Assembly (NCBI GenBank): GCA_016704895.1
Contig: JADIZG010000072.1
Location: 62,001 to 126,000 of the forward strand
Origin: Betaproteobacteria bacterium
Lineage (GTDB): Bacteria > Pseudomonadota > Gammaproteobacteria > Burkholderiales > Casimicrobiaceae
DNA length: 64,000 bases
Direction: 5' to 3'
Below are positions 8,768 through 17,608 of this stretch, piece by piece; position 1 is the stretch's first letter, and the number at the start of each line of letters is the position of its first letter. The notes under the pieces were generated by a model. The model was given only the letters and a program-made list of their open reading frames with translations, was not told the DNA's origin and ran no database searches. The position numbers and the translations under genes are program-made.

Positions 8768-9781
8768 CTACTTCGCGCCCATCAGCGCGACGGTCGTGTC
8801 GAGCATCCGGTTGGAGAAGCCCCACTCGTTGTCGTACCACGAGGAGACCTTCACGAGCCTGCCCGACACCTTGGTCAGCGTCGAGTCGAACGTCGACGAC
8901 GCCGGGTCGTGGTTGAAGTCGATCGACACGAGCGGCCCCTTGTTGTAGTTCAGGATGCCCTTCAGCGCCGCCGACTCCGACGCGGTCTTCATGATCGCGT
9001 TGACCTCGTCCACCGTCGTGTCGCGCGCGGCGATGAACGACAGGTCGACGATCGACACGTTGATCGTCGGGACGCGGATCGCGTAGCCGTCGAGCTTGCC
9101 GTTCAGCTCCGGCAGCACGAGGCCGACCGCGGCGGCCGCGCCGGTCTTGGTCGGGATCATGCTCATCGTCGCCGAGCGCGCGCGGCGCAGGTCCTCGTGG
9201 TAGACGTCGGTGAGCACCTGGTCGTTCGTGTAGGCGTGGATCGTCGTCATCAGGCCGGTGACCAGACCGATGTTGTCGTGCAGCGGCTTCACCAGCGGCG
9301 CGAGGCAGTTGGTCGTGCACGACGCGTTGCTGATCACCGTGTGCGACGCCTTCAGCGTCCCGTGGTTGACGCCGTAGACGACGGTCGCGTCGACGTCCTT
9401 GCCGCCGGGCGCCGAGATGATCACCTTCTTCGCGCCGCCCTTCAGGTGCGCCGAGGCCTTCTCCTTCGTCGTGAAGAAGCCGGTGCACTCGAGGACGACG
9501 TCGACGCCGAGCGAGCTCCACGGCAACTGGGCCGGGTCGCGCTGCGCGAACACCTTGATGCGGTCGCCGTTGACGACCATCGAGTCGCCGTCGACCTCGA
9601 CCTTGCCCGGGAACTTGCCGTGCGCGGTGTCGTAGCGCGTCAGGTGGGCGTTCGTCTCGGGGCTGCCGAGGTCGTTGATCGCGACGATCTCGATCCCGTG
9701 CTTCCTGCCGCCCTCGTAATGCGCGCGCAGGATGTTGCGCCCGATGCGTCCGTAACCGTTGATCGCCACCTTGATCGTCAT
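8768..9781 (-). CDS. gap: Glyceraldehyde-3-phosphate dehydrogenase, type I
   Basis: A 337-residue enzyme for the reversible phosphorylating oxidation of glyceraldehyde 3-phosphate. It has the Rossmann motif INGYGRIGRN, the active site SNASCTTNCLAPL with catalytic Cys155, and the substrate segment near VPTINVSIVDL. The aspartate in AINDLG suggests NAD as the preferred cofactor. The frame is intact. The gene is upstream of the sulfotransferase and pgk and follows the GNAT gene by 55 bases; all are on the minus strand. Confidence 0.96.
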   Translation of the reverse strand: MTIKVAINGYGRIGRNILRAHYEGGRKHGIEIVAINDLGSPETNAHLTRYDTAHGKFPGKVEVDGDSMVVNGDRIKVFAQRDPAQLPWSSLGVDVVLECTGFFTTKEKASAHLKGGAKKVIISAPGGKDVDATVVYGVNHGTLKASHTVISNASCTTNCLAPLVKPLHDNIGLVTGLMTTIHAYTNDQVLTDVYHEDLRRARSATMSMIPTKTGAAAAVGLVLPELNGKLDGYAIRVPTINVSIVDLSFIAARDTTVDEVNAIMKTASESAALKGILNYNKGPLVSIDFNHDPASSTFDSTLTKVSGRLVKVSSWYDNEWGFSNRMLDTTVALMGAK

Positions 9782-9836
9782 CGCCGTCTCCGGGTAAGGG
9801 TTGGAATAATGCTCGGTGTGAATCGTCGTCCGGCCG

Positions 9837-10409
9837 TCAGTGCAGCGCCTTGATCCCGGCCAATCCGACGAGTGAGGGGAGGTCGAGCCACCGGTAACCG
9901 GCCTCGACGAGCGGCGCGCCGTCCCATTCGAACGGCTGCTCGACCACGAGCTCGGCGCCGAGCGCCTCGAAGAAGCGGCGCGCGGGCGCGCTGCCGGCGA
10001 GGGCCCACGCGATCATGCCCGTCGCGCCGTGGGCCGCGCGCTCCGCGGCGACGGTGCCCACGAGACGCCGGCCGAGGCCGTGGCGCTGGACGTCGCGCGC
10101 CAGGTAGATGCCGGTCAACTCGGCGTCGCAGCCGTGCCTGGGCTCGTCGAGCCGGTTGCCCGCCGCGAAGCCCACGACGCCGGCATCGCCCTCGGCGACG
10201 AACACGCTGGCGCGGTCGCCCGGTGCCGCGAGCACGCGCTGCCACAGCGGCGCGCTCGCCTCGACGCTCATCGCGTCGAGCGACGCCTGCGGCACGAGCC
10301 CCTTGTAGCTCTGCCGCCAGCCGTCGATGCGCGTGCGTGCGATGGCCTCGGCGTCGCCCGTCCTCGCCCTGCGGATCGTGATTCCGCCGATCAAGAGTTC
10401 ACTCCCCAC
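9837..10409 (-). CDS. GNAT family N-acetyltransferase
   Basis: A 190-residue acetyl-CoA-dependent acyltransferase. The GNAT core is visible: an N-terminal IRRARTGDAEAIARTRIDGW, strand 4 in ELTGIYLARDVQRHG and the pyrophosphate loop QRHGLGRRLV (about residues 118-127), ending with a helix AARRFFEALG-like segment (APARRFFEALGAE). The target molecule cannot be predicted. It sits between tkt and gap on the same strand, separated from tkt by a strong hairpin, so it may have its own promoter. Confidence 0.8.
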   Translation of the reverse strand: MGSELLIGGITIRRARTGDAEAIARTRIDGWRQSYKGLVPQASLDAMSVEASAPLWQRVLAAPGDRASVFVAEGDAGVVGFAAGNRLDEPRHGCDAELTGIYLARDVQRHGLGRRLVGTVAAERAAHGATGMIAWALAGSAPARRFFEALGAELVVEQPFEWDGAPLVEAGYRWLDLPSLVGLAGIKALH

Positions 10410-10453
10410 GCTTGCCGCTTGGCGGCATCGCGCATCCCCGCCCTCGGGAGGGA

Positions 10454-10492
10454 GCGCCTGATGGGCCGTTCGACTTGTCGCCCATTAGGCGC
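10454..10492. terminator. 13-bp hairpin between tkt and the GNAT gene
   Basis: Arms gcgcctgatgggc (10454-10466) and gcccattaggcgc (10480-10492) pair over 13 positions with one G-T pair. The loop is 13 bases. The hairpin contains the TAA at which the extended tkt frame happens to end, which suggests that the true tkt stop lies upstream and that this is its 3' hairpin. No T run is present. Confidence 0.45.
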
Positions 10493-12640
10493 GAGCCGCC
10501 GCAGGCCCGTCTATAGCCGTGCCGGGTAAGACCCTATCCCCCGGATGGGGGGTGTGGGGGACGGGCGGGCGCGTTCGCGCCCGCCTGGGCGGCGGCCGGT
10601 CGGCTGTCCACGCGGGCCTGGGACGCCGCCGGAGCGCGTCGGCCACGGCCTCGGCGGTGATGCCGAAGTGCTTGAAGAGGACGCCGGCGGGGGCGGACTC
10701 GCCGAAGGAGTCGACGCCGATCACCGCGGCGCGCGGGTCGTCGGCGGCGCCGACGTACTTGCGCCAGCCGTCGGTGACGCCGGCCTCGACGGCCACGCGC
10801 GGGACGCCGGGCGGGAGCACCGAGGCGCGCCAGGCGGCGTCCTGGCGGTCGAACGCCTGGGTGCAGGGCATCGACACGACGCGCACGGCGATGCCGTCCT
10901 TCGCGAGCGCCTCGCGCGCGGCCAGCGCGAGGGGGACCTCGGAGCCGGTGGCGATGACCAGAGCCCGCCGCTCGCCCGCCCCGAAGTCGGCGAGCACGTA
11001 GCCGCCCTTGCGGATCGAGGCGACCTGGGCCGCGTCCTTCGGCGCGTAGGCGACGTTCTGGCGCGAGAGCAGGAGCGCGGTGGGGCCGTCCGCGCGCTCG
11101 ATGGCGGCCGCCCAGGCGACCGCGGTCTCGACCGTGTCGCAGGGCCGCCAGACGTCGAGGTGGGGGATCAGGCGCAGGCTCGCGGCATGCTCGATCGCCT
11201 GGTGCGTGGGCCCGTCCTCGCCCAGGCCGATCGAGTCGTGCGTGTAGACCATGACCGAGCGGGACTTCATCAGCGCGGCCATGCGCACGGCGTTGCGCGC
11301 GTAGTCGGAGAAGGTGAGGAAGGTGCCGTGGTAGGGGAGGAAGCCGCCGTGCAGCGCGAGGCCGTTGCCGATGGCGGTCATGGCGAACTCGCGCACGCCG
11401 AAGGAGAGGTAGTTGCCGGTGCCCTCGCGGGTGACCGGGGTGCTGCCCGACCAGTTGGTGAACACCGAGCCGGTGAGATCGGCCGAGCCGCCGACCATCT
11501 CGGGCAGGACCTTCGCGTAGGCCTCGATCGCCTGCTGCGAGGCCTTGCGCGTGGCCACCGTCTCGGCCTTGGCGGCCTGCGCGGCGACGAACGCGGCGGC
11601 GGCGGCGGGCCAGCCGTCGGGGAGCCTGCCGTCCATCCGGCGCTCGAACTCGGCGGCGAGCGCCGGATGCGCGGCGCGGTAGGCGGCGAAGCGCTCGCGC
11701 CAGGCGCGGTGCGCAGCACCCCCGCGCACTCGCGCGTCGAAGCCGGCGTAGACCTCCTTCGGCACCTCGAACGGCGGGTGGGTCCAGCCGAGCGCCGCGC
11801 GCGTGGCGGCGACTTCCTTCTCGCCCAACGCCGAGCCGTGCGCCTCCGCGCTGCCGGCCTTGCCCGGCGAGCCCTTGCCGATCACCGTGCGGCAGCAGAT
11901 CAGCGTCGGCTTGTCGGTGATCTGCTTCGCCTCGGCGATCGCGCGGTCGACCGCGGCCACGTCGTGGCCGTCGACGCCGCGGACAACGTGCCAGCCGTAG
12001 GCCTCGAAGCGCGCCGGCGTGTCGTCGGTGAACCAGCCGGCCACCTCGCCGTCGATCGAGATGCCGTTGTCGTCGTAGAGCACGGTGAGCTTGGCCAGCC
12101 CCCAGGTGCCGGCGAGCGAGCAGGCCTCGTGCGAGATGCCCTCCATCAGGCAGCCGTCGCCGACGAACGCGTAGGTGCGGTGGTCGACGATCGCGTGGCC
12201 GGGCCGGTTGAACTGCGTGGCCAGGAGCTTCTCGGCGAGCGCCATGCCCACCGCGTTGGCCAGCCCCTGCCCGAGCGGGCCGGTGGTGGTCTCGACCCCG
12301 GGCGTGGCCCCACCTCCGGGTGGCCCGGCGTCTTCGAGTGCAACTGTCGGAAGTTCTTCAGTTCTTCGATCGGCAGGTCGTAACTGGACAGGTGCAGCAA
12401 GGCGTACTGCAGCATCGAGCCGTGGCCGTTGGAGAGCACGAAGCGGTCGCGGTCGGCCCAGCGCGGCGCCGCCGGATCGTGCTCGAGGTGGCGCGTCCAC
12501 AGCGCCACCGCGATCTCCGCCATCCCCATCGGCATCCCCGGATGGCCGCTCTTCGCCGCCTCCACCGCGTCCATCGCGAGCGCTCGGATGGCGTTGGCGC
12601 ACGCCGCGTCGGTAACGGGATGCATCGGGACGTTCGACAT
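10485..12640 (-). CDS. tkt: Transketolase (frameshifted)
   Basis: Thiamine diphosphate enzyme of the pentose phosphate and Calvin cycles that moves two-carbon ketol units. The start is ATG 12640 with GGAAGG upstream. The N-terminal frame shows IRALAMDAVEAAKSGHPG and SNGHGSMLQYALLH up to KTPGHPEVG. The next residues, ATPGVETTTGPLGQG, continue in another frame: the run at 12308-12311 has four Cs (four Gs in coding sense) where five restore the frame. The rest is fully conserved: thiamine motif GDGCLMEGISHEA, HGSALGEKE, the Pyr domain EFAMTAIGNGLALHGG and THDSIGLGEDGPTHQ. After FGITAEAVADALRR about 55 unrelated residues follow, so the stop is probably lost too. I read both defects as sequence errors. 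Confidence 0.92.
10564..10585. terminator. Perfect 10-bp hairpin in the tkt 3' region
   Basis: Arms ggcgggcgcg and cgcgcccgcc around TT form a perfect palindrome inside the unconserved C-terminal extension of tkt. A terminator-like hairpin inside a coding region is unlikely, which supports an earlier true stop near 10620. Confidence 0.35.
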
Positions 12641-12955
12641 CGGGGCCTTCCGAAAGGGGCGGGAGGAACGACGGAGGCGCCGCGGGATCTCGGATCGGGG
12701 CACGGCCCCCGACGGTGCTGCGGCGCGGAAAAGACTTGAAATTATGGCGGAATCACCCCAGCTTATGCAATAATTGCCTGTTTGGTCGTGCGTGACCGGT
12801 CGTTCCGACGACGCGGAGTCTGTCCGACGTAGGGTGGAGTGCCCTTCCTTCCGTGCGAGCGGGGGGTGGGGCGTTTCCTTTTTGGGGGTGTTCCGGCGTC
12901 ATTCGAGGCCAAAAGGGCCGAACGACACGGGACCTTGCTCTGGGGGAGACGATTG
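12641..12955. other. Divergent control region between tkt and speD
   Basis: 315 bases without a gene. It is locally richer in A/T at 12730-12780, where promoter-like elements lie on the minus strand. The last 15 bases hold the speD ribosome binding site GGGGAG. Nothing else recognisable. Confidence 0.5.
12741..12770 (-). promoter_or_regulatory. Candidate sigma70-type promoter for tkt
   Basis: On the minus strand TTGCAT (12770-12765) and CATAAT (12746-12741) are separated by 18 bases, about 100 bases before the tkt start. It sits in the only A/T-rich patch of the intergenic region. Prediction from consensus only. Confidence 0.35.
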
Positions 12956-13321
12956 ATGGACGGAATCCATCTGTTGGGCGAGTGGTACGGCTGCCCTGCC
13001 GACCTGCCGGAGATGACCCGTGCCGACGCGTTGCGCGGGCGCTGCATCGAGGCGGTCGAGCGGGCGGGGCTCACGATCGTCGGCGACCGGTTCCACCAGT
13101 TCGAGCCGCAGGGTGTGACCGGCGCGGTCATCCTGGCGGAGTCGCATCTTGCCGTCCACACGTGGCCCGAGATGGGTGCGGTCACGATCGACGTGTACGT
13201 CTGCAACTTCACGACCGACAACACCGAGAAGGCGCAGAGGCTGTTCGACGAGCTCGAGAAGTCGCTGAAGCCGGCGCGCACGCATTTCCACTCGATCCAC
13301 CGCGGGGGCGCGAGTGGCTGA
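12956..13321 (+). CDS. speD: S-adenosylmethionine decarboxylase proenzyme
   Basis: A 121-residue pyruvoyl enzyme of the short (Bacillus/Thermotoga-type) class that makes decarboxylated SAM, the aminopropyl donor for spermidine. The self-cleavage site is ES at residues 62-63 in LAESHLAVHTWPE; Ser63 would become the pyruvoyl group, and His68 and Cys83 are the conserved processing and catalytic residues. ATG at 12956 follows GGGGAG at a good distance. It overlaps the start of speE by 8 bases, so the two are translationally coupled. Confidence 0.93.
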   Translation: MDGIHLLGEWYGCPADLPEMTRADALRGRCIEAVERAGLTIVGDRFHQFEPQGVTGAVILAESHLAVHTWPEMGAVTIDVYVCNFTTDNTEKAQRLFDELEKSLKPARTHFHSIHRGGASG

Positions 13322-14186
13322 CGGCGGGGGCGATCTCGCCCCTGGCGTCATGACCGAGTACCTCACCGACGAGTGGGGGTTCTTCATCCGGTCCAGCCGA
13401 CAGTACGAGCGCTTCCGCTCGCCCTACCAGGCGATCGAGGTCCACGAGACCGAGCCGTTCGGCAAGCTCTTCCGGCTCGACGGCCACTTCATGACCAGCG
13501 AGCAGGACGAGTTCTTCTATCACGAGAACCTGGTCCACCTGCCGGGCATCACGCACCCGGCGCCCGAGCGCGCGCTGATCGTCGGCGGGGGCGACGGGGG
13601 CTCCGCCGAGGAACTGCTCAAGTACCCGTCGATGAAGAAGGTGACGCTGGCCGAGATCGACATGGCCGTCGTCGACGTCTCGCGCAAGTACCTCGCGAGC
13701 GTGCACAAGGGCAGCCTCGACGATCCGCGCCTCGATCTGCGGATCGGCGACGGCTTCGCCTACGTGCGCGAGACGTCGGACACGTTCGACCTGATCGTGC
13801 TCGACCTCACCGATCCGGGCGGCCCGTCGCTCGAGCTCTACACGCCGGCGTTCTACCGCGCCTGCGCATCGCGCCTGACGATGCTCGGGGCGATGGCGCT
13901 CCACATCGCGAGCCCGATCGCGCACCCCGACCGCATCCGCCAGACGCTCGTGAGCCTGCGCTCGGCGTTCTCGATCGTGACGCCGTACCTGACCTCGGTG
14001 CCGCTCTATGGCGGCTTGTGGATGATGGCGTGCTGCTCCGCGACGCTCGATCCGCGCAAGCTCTCGGCGCCCGAGATCGACCGCCGCATCGCGCAGCGCG
14101 GCATCACCGACCTGCAGTACTACAACGGCGAGATGCACCGCGCCGCGCTGGCGATGCCGAACTTCGTGCGGGCGCTGGTTTCCTGA
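13314..14186 (+). CDS. speE: Spermidine synthase (polyamine aminopropyltransferase)
   Basis: A 290-residue aminopropyltransferase that uses decarboxylated SAM to convert putrescine to spermidine. The SAM-type glycine motif IVGGGDGGSAEELLK is at about residues 90-104, the acidic VTLAEIDMAVV follows, and the catalytic region is LIVLDLTDPGGPS. The start is taken as GTG 13314, which overlaps the speD stop; ATG 13350 just before TEYLTDEWGFF is a possible alternative because homology begins there. With speD it forms a two-gene spermidine unit. Confidence 0.92.
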   Translation: MADGGGDLAPGVMTEYLTDEWGFFIRSSRQYERFRSPYQAIEVHETEPFGKLFRLDGHFMTSEQDEFFYHENLVHLPGITHPAPERALIVGGGDGGSAEELLKYPSMKKVTLAEIDMAVVDVSRKYLASVHKGSLDDPRLDLRIGDGFAYVRETSDTFDLIVLDLTDPGGPSLELYTPAFYRACASRLTMLGAMALHIASPIAHPDRIRQTLVSLRSAFSIVTPYLTSVPLYGGLWMMACCSATLDPRKLSAPEIDRRIAQRGITDLQYYNGEMHRAALAMPNFVRALVS

Positions 14187-14254
14187 GCTCGTCCCGGCGT
14201 GATGGCCGCGCGTGCGGCGGGCGCCGGGTCCGGCCGCGGCCGATCGCAGGTTGT

Positions 14255-14274
14255 GGGGGCGTCAGCCCGCCCCC
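14255..14274. terminator. GC hairpin after speE
   Basis: Arms gggggcg (14255-14261) and cgccccc (14268-14274) around tcagcc, about 70 bases beyond the speE stop. There is no T run, so the terminator role is only positional. Confidence 0.3.
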
Positions 14275-14452
14275 TCGTGTGGGCCTGCGCGGGCCAATCC
14301 AACGGGCCTCGGCCCGACATTGGGGGGTTGCGGGACTCGGGGTCAACCTGCGCGTTCGGCCGTCCGTTCCTGATCACAGGGACGGGAGCTTGAAGTACCC
14401 GGTCCCGGCCGCACCTTCGAATTGGTGGGGGCATCGAGTCCCCGGACGATGA

Positions 14453-14716
14453 ATGGCACACCCGATGACGCTGACCGACACGATGGGCAAGGCCGATTTC
14501 GTGCTGATCGACGGAGAGGTCTTCGAGACCGAGTACCTTCGCGTGCCCGACGAGGACACGCTCGCGGACGACGTCGTGCTCGAGGCGAAGAATGGCCGCG
14601 TCGAGTTCGCTTGGACGCGCGCCGACCTCGACGGCGCCGAGCATCTGGGCGAAGGCGTCTACCAGCTCGCCAGCGGGCACCAGCTGCGCTTCCTCCACAG
14701 CGCGACCGTCCACTGA
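14453..14716 (+). CDS. Small protein of unknown function
   Basis: An 87-residue acidic protein, not recognised. The frame has normal codon use for this genome and reads as alternating short strands: FVLIDGEVFETEYLRV, VVLEAKNGRVEFAWT and GVYQLASGHQLRFLH, which suggests a small beta-rich domain. There is no signal peptide, membrane segment or cysteine pair. The start could be ATG 14453 or ATG 14465. It stands alone between speE and the converging dioxygenase gene. It is more likely real than not because both opposite frames are poorer. Confidence 0.5.
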   Translation: MAHPMTLTDTMGKADFVLIDGEVFETEYLRVPDEDTLADDVVLEAKNGRVEFAWTRADLDGAEHLGEGVYQLASGHQLRFLHSATVH

Positions 14717-14807
14717 CGGCGTCCCGGCGTCACCCGCTGCGCTCCCGCATCGGTAGCGCCCGTTCAGGCCAGGACGGCGCGGCCCTCGACGGGTGCCGCC
14801 GCGGCTG

Positions 14808-15485
14808 CTACGCCCCCTCGAGCACGAACGTGTAGGTCGCGGCGAGCGCCCCGGGTTCGCGCGCTGCCGGCGCCCGAACCGGCGCGATCTCGAGGCGGTC
14901 GCGCTCGCGCGAGAAGAAGCCTCCCATCCCCGATTCCGACGACTCGCCCTTCAGGTAGAGCTGCGTCGTGAGCCTGCGCGAGCGCTGGTGCGAGATCCGG
15001 AAGTGCAGGTGCGCAGGGCGACCGCCGTAGGGGACCGGCCGGATCGTCGTGAACGCCCACGCGCCGTCCGCGTCCGCGATCGTACGACCATACCCTTGGA
15101 AATCGTCGTCCTGCGGCCCCGACGCCCCGACGTGGTGGTAGGTGCCGTCGGCGTCGCATTGCCACAGCTCGAGCGTCGCGCCGGCGAGCGGTTGGCCGTC
15201 CGCCCCGAGCACGCGACCGGACAGCAGGAGCGGCGTCCCGCGGGCGACGCCCGGCCGCCCGGCCACCCGCGTGAGGTCCGCATCGACGTCGGCGGGAAAC
15301 GTCCTCGGATAGAACGGCCCTTCCGCGTCGCGCGGCGTCGGTGCGAGGGCGCTGCCCTGTGCGTGTGCCGGCGGCACCAGCCATCTCGCCGCGCCGGCCG
15401 CGATCGCGGCGGCGGCCCATCCGCCTCGGCGGAGCGCCTGCCGGCGCGCGTACGTCGCCGATCGAGTCGTCGATTTCGTCGTCAT
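14808..15485 (-). CDS. Exported intradiol ring-cleavage dioxygenase family protein
   Basis: A 225-residue protein with an arginine-rich, Tat-like leader (ARRQALRRG, hydrophobic stretch to AHAQ near residue 43) and an intradiol dioxygenase core. The predicted iron ligands are present: tyrosines in GTYHH and GYGRT and the histidine pair in RPAHLHFRI. The family opens catechol-type rings between the hydroxyls, but exported short members are mostly uncharacterised. It is divergent from soxY across a 326-base control region and could share regulation with it; this is an inference. Confidence 0.8.
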   Translation of the reverse strand: MTTKSTTRSATYARRQALRRGGWAAAAIAAGAARWLVPPAHAQGSALAPTPRDAEGPFYPRTFPADVDADLTRVAGRPGVARGTPLLLSGRVLGADGQPLAGATLELWQCDADGTYHHVGASGPQDDDFQGYGRTIADADGAWAFTTIRPVPYGGRPAHLHFRISHQRSRRLTTQLYLKGESSESGMGGFFSRERDRLEIAPVRAPAAREPGALAATYTFVLEGA

Positions 15486-15564
15486 GAGCCACCTCCAGGT
15501 CGAAACCGTTGGAGCGCACGGCAGCTTTGCCGGTTCCCCTACCCGACGGAGCTATCCGCCCCCT

Positions 15565-15660
15565 AATCCCAACGGGGGGATTGACCGTCCCCGACGCCTA
15601 TGCATATTCTCGCGCGCCCTGTGGGAATCCGTCGCGCTCGGAGATACCTTCCGGATTCCC
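15565..15660. promoter_or_regulatory. Inverted repeats around the putative sox promoter
   Basis: Two perfect inverted repeats: aatccc/gggatt (15565-15570 and 15577-15582), touching the -35 hexamer, and gggaatccg/cggattccc (15623-15631 and 15652-15660), just beyond the expected transcription start. Position and symmetry suggest an operator for a dimeric regulator. No regulator gene is in the window. Confidence 0.4.
15581..15608 (+). promoter_or_regulatory. Candidate promoter for the sox genes
   Basis: TTGACC (15581-15586) and CATATT (15603-15608) with 16 bases between them, in the one A/T-richer patch of the region, about 200 bases before soxY. Consensus match only. Confidence 0.35.
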
Positions 15661-15811
15661 GGGGCGAGACCCGCCCGACAGGATCGCCGGCGTATCGCGC
15701 GCGCCGGCGCGGGCACAGGTGTTCGATGTCCGGAGGCGCCCGGACGATGCCGCGCCCAGGAGCGGCCCACGCACCTGGACGACGCGATACCGCATTTTTC
15801 GGAGGATCGGC

Positions 15812-16291
15812 ATGGATGCACGACGCAGGGACGTATTGAAGACCGGGGGCGGCGCGACGCTGCTGGCGGCGTTGACCGCCGTCGGCTGGCTCAAGCCGGG
15901 CGAGGCGCTCGCGCAGGCGCCGGCCTGGAACAAGGCCGCATTCGAGGCGAAGACGATCGACGAGGCGCTCAAGGCGCTCGGCAGCGCCGGCCCGGCGCAG
16001 AGCAAGGACATCGCGTTCGTCTCGACGCCGGACATCGCCGAGAACGGCGCGGTCGTGCCGGTCGGCGTGTCGAGCTCGATGCCGAAGGTCGAGTCGATCG
16101 CGATTCTCATCGAGAAGAACCCGAGCCCGCTGACCGCGGTCTTCGCGATCCCGGCGGGGACCGAGCCGACCGTCACGACGCGCGTCAAGATGGGCCAGAG
16201 CTCGAACGTCTACGCGCTCGTCAGGTCCGACGGGAAGGTGTTCGTCGCCAGCAAGGAAATCAAGGTGACGCTCGGTGGCTGCGGCGGTTGA
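15812..16291 (+). CDS. soxY: Thiosulfate oxidation carrier protein SoxY
   Basis: A 159-residue periplasmic carrier that binds sulfur intermediates on the cysteine of a C-terminal swinging arm. The arm GGCGG is the very end of the protein. The N-terminus has a Tat-type signal (RRRDVLK followed by a hydrophobic stretch to ALAQA), consistent with export of a folded SoxYZ pair. ATG 15812 follows ggagga five bases away. It is the first gene of soxYZAX-soxW-soxB. Confidence 0.95.
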   Translation: MDARRRDVLKTGGGATLLAALTAVGWLKPGEALAQAPAWNKAAFEAKTIDEALKALGSAGPAQSKDIAFVSTPDIAENGAVVPVGVSSSMPKVESIAILIEKNPSPLTAVFAIPAGTEPTVTTRVKMGQSSNVYALVRSDGKVFVASKEIKVTLGGCGG

Positions 16292-16339
16292 TCCGCGCGC
16301 GACCACCGACTCCCACGATCCACGACCCGAGGAAGTGCC

Positions 16340-16651
16340 ATGGCTGATCCGATGAAGATTCGCGCCAACGCCGTCGGCGACGCGACCGAGGTGAAGGTGC
16401 TCATGAACCACGAGATGGAGACCGGCCAGCGCAAGGACGCGCAGGGCAAGACGGTTCCCGCCTGGTTCATCCAGAACGTCACCGCCGCGTGGAACGGCAA
16501 GACCGTGCTGTCCGCGCAGTGGGGACCCGCGATCTCGAAGAACCCGTTCCTGTCGTTCAAGTTCAAGGGCGGCGCGAAAGGCGACAAGGTGCAGGTCACC
16601 TGGGTCGACAACAAGGGCGAGACGCGCACCGACGAGGCGACGATCGCCTGA
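16340..16651 (+). CDS. soxZ: Thiosulfate oxidation carrier complex protein SoxZ
   Basis: A 103-residue immunoglobulin-like partner of SoxY with no signal peptide of its own, as usual because it is co-exported with SoxY. Typical sequence includes VKVLMNHEMETGQRKD and WNGKTVLSAQWGPAISKNP. It follows soxY by 48 bases and soxA follows after 134 bases. Confidence 0.95.
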   Translation: MADPMKIRANAVGDATEVKVLMNHEMETGQRKDAQGKTVPAWFIQNVTAAWNGKTVLSAQWGPAISKNPFLSFKFKGGAKGDKVQVTWVDNKGETRTDEATIA

Positions 16652-16785
16652 CGCGGACCGGAACAACAGCCGTGTCCGACCGGCCCCGGCGGGCCGGCGA
16701 GGCGCGGTGCCAGTGGGCGGCGCGGAGTGCGCGCCGTTCTGTGGAGTGGGCGCTTCCCGCGTCCGACCCGTTGGAGGAGGCTTTC

Positions 16786-17595
16786 ATGACCAGCACGATG
16801 CGCGCGGCGATCGCCGCCATCGCTTTCGCGATCGCGGCCCCGGCCGCCCTTGCGCAGGGCTCGACCGAGAAGGGTATCGAGGCGTACCGGCAGGCGCTGC
16901 AGGACGGCAATCCCGCCGAGCTGTGGGAGGCGCGCGGGGAAGACCTGTGGAAGAAGCGGACGGGCCCGAAGAACGCATCGCTCGAGAAGTGCGACCTGGG
17001 CCTCGGGCCCGGCGTCGTCAAGGGCGCCTACGCGCAGATGCCGCGCCACTTCGCCGACGCCGACCGCGTGATGGACCTCGAGACGCGGCTCGTCTGGTGC
17101 CGCGTCAACCTGCAGGGCATGAGCGAAGCCGACGCGAAGCGCGGGCCGTTCGGCGGTCCGGACCGCAAGTCCGACATCGAGGCGCTCGTCGCGTGGATCA
17201 CGTCCGAATCGAAGGGCGTGACGATGGCGGTGAGCCTCGACCACCCGAAGATGCGCGAGAACTTCGAGCTGGGGAAGGCGATCTTCTTCTTCCGCGGCGG
17301 ACCGCACGACTTCGCGTGCGCGACCTGCCATGGCGAGGACGGCAAGCGCATCCGGCTGCAGGATCTGCCGAACCTGACGGCCAAGTCGGGCGCGCAGAAG
17401 GGCTACACGACGTGGCCCGCGTACCGCGTCTCGCAGGGCGAGCTCCGCACGTTCCAGTGGCGCCTGAACGACTGTTTCAGGCAGCAGCGCTTCCCCGAGC
17501 TCGAGTTCGGCTCGCCGGCGTCGATCGCGCTGACGACGTTCCTGGCCTACAACGCCAACGGCGCGGCGTTCGCCGCGCCCGCGATCAAGCGCTGA
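16786..17595 (+). CDS. soxA: Sulfur oxidation c-type cytochrome SoxA (single heme)
   Basis: A 269-residue SoxA, the catalytic subunit of SoxXA that joins thiosulfate to the SoxY cysteine. The signal peptide ends at ALAQG (about residue 25). One heme site CATCH is seen near residue 183; the first heme site of two-heme SoxA proteins is replaced by cysteines in EKCDLG and VWCRV. The active-site cysteine is in RLNDCFRQQRFPE, the expected C-terminal position. ATG 16786 follows ggaggagg. It is the single-heme type found in many betaproteobacteria. Confidence 0.94.
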   Translation: MTSTMRAAIAAIAFAIAAPAALAQGSTEKGIEAYRQALQDGNPAELWEARGEDLWKKRTGPKNASLEKCDLGLGPGVVKGAYAQMPRHFADADRVMDLETRLVWCRVNLQGMSEADAKRGPFGGPDRKSDIEALVAWITSESKGVTMAVSLDHPKMRENFELGKAIFFFRGGPHDFACATCHGEDGKRIRLQDLPNLTAKSGAQKGYTTWPAYRVSQGELRTFQWRLNDCFRQQRFPELEFGSPASIALTTFLAYNANGAAFAAPAIKR

Positions 17596-17608
17596 CGAGG
17601 AGACCGGC

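Larger units (their letters stand above)
15486..15811. other. Divergent control region between the dioxygenase gene and soxY
   Basis: 326 bases without a gene. It contains a promoter-like pair facing sox, two inverted repeats with a shared GGGATT/AATCCC theme, and the soxY ribosome binding site ggagga at 15801-15806. Confidence 0.6.

Noticed and set aside
12763..12774. Plus-strand promoter for speD using TTGAAA (12736) and TATGCA (12764)
   Set aside because: The spacing of 22 bases is too long for sigma70; the minus-strand pair in the same patch fits better.
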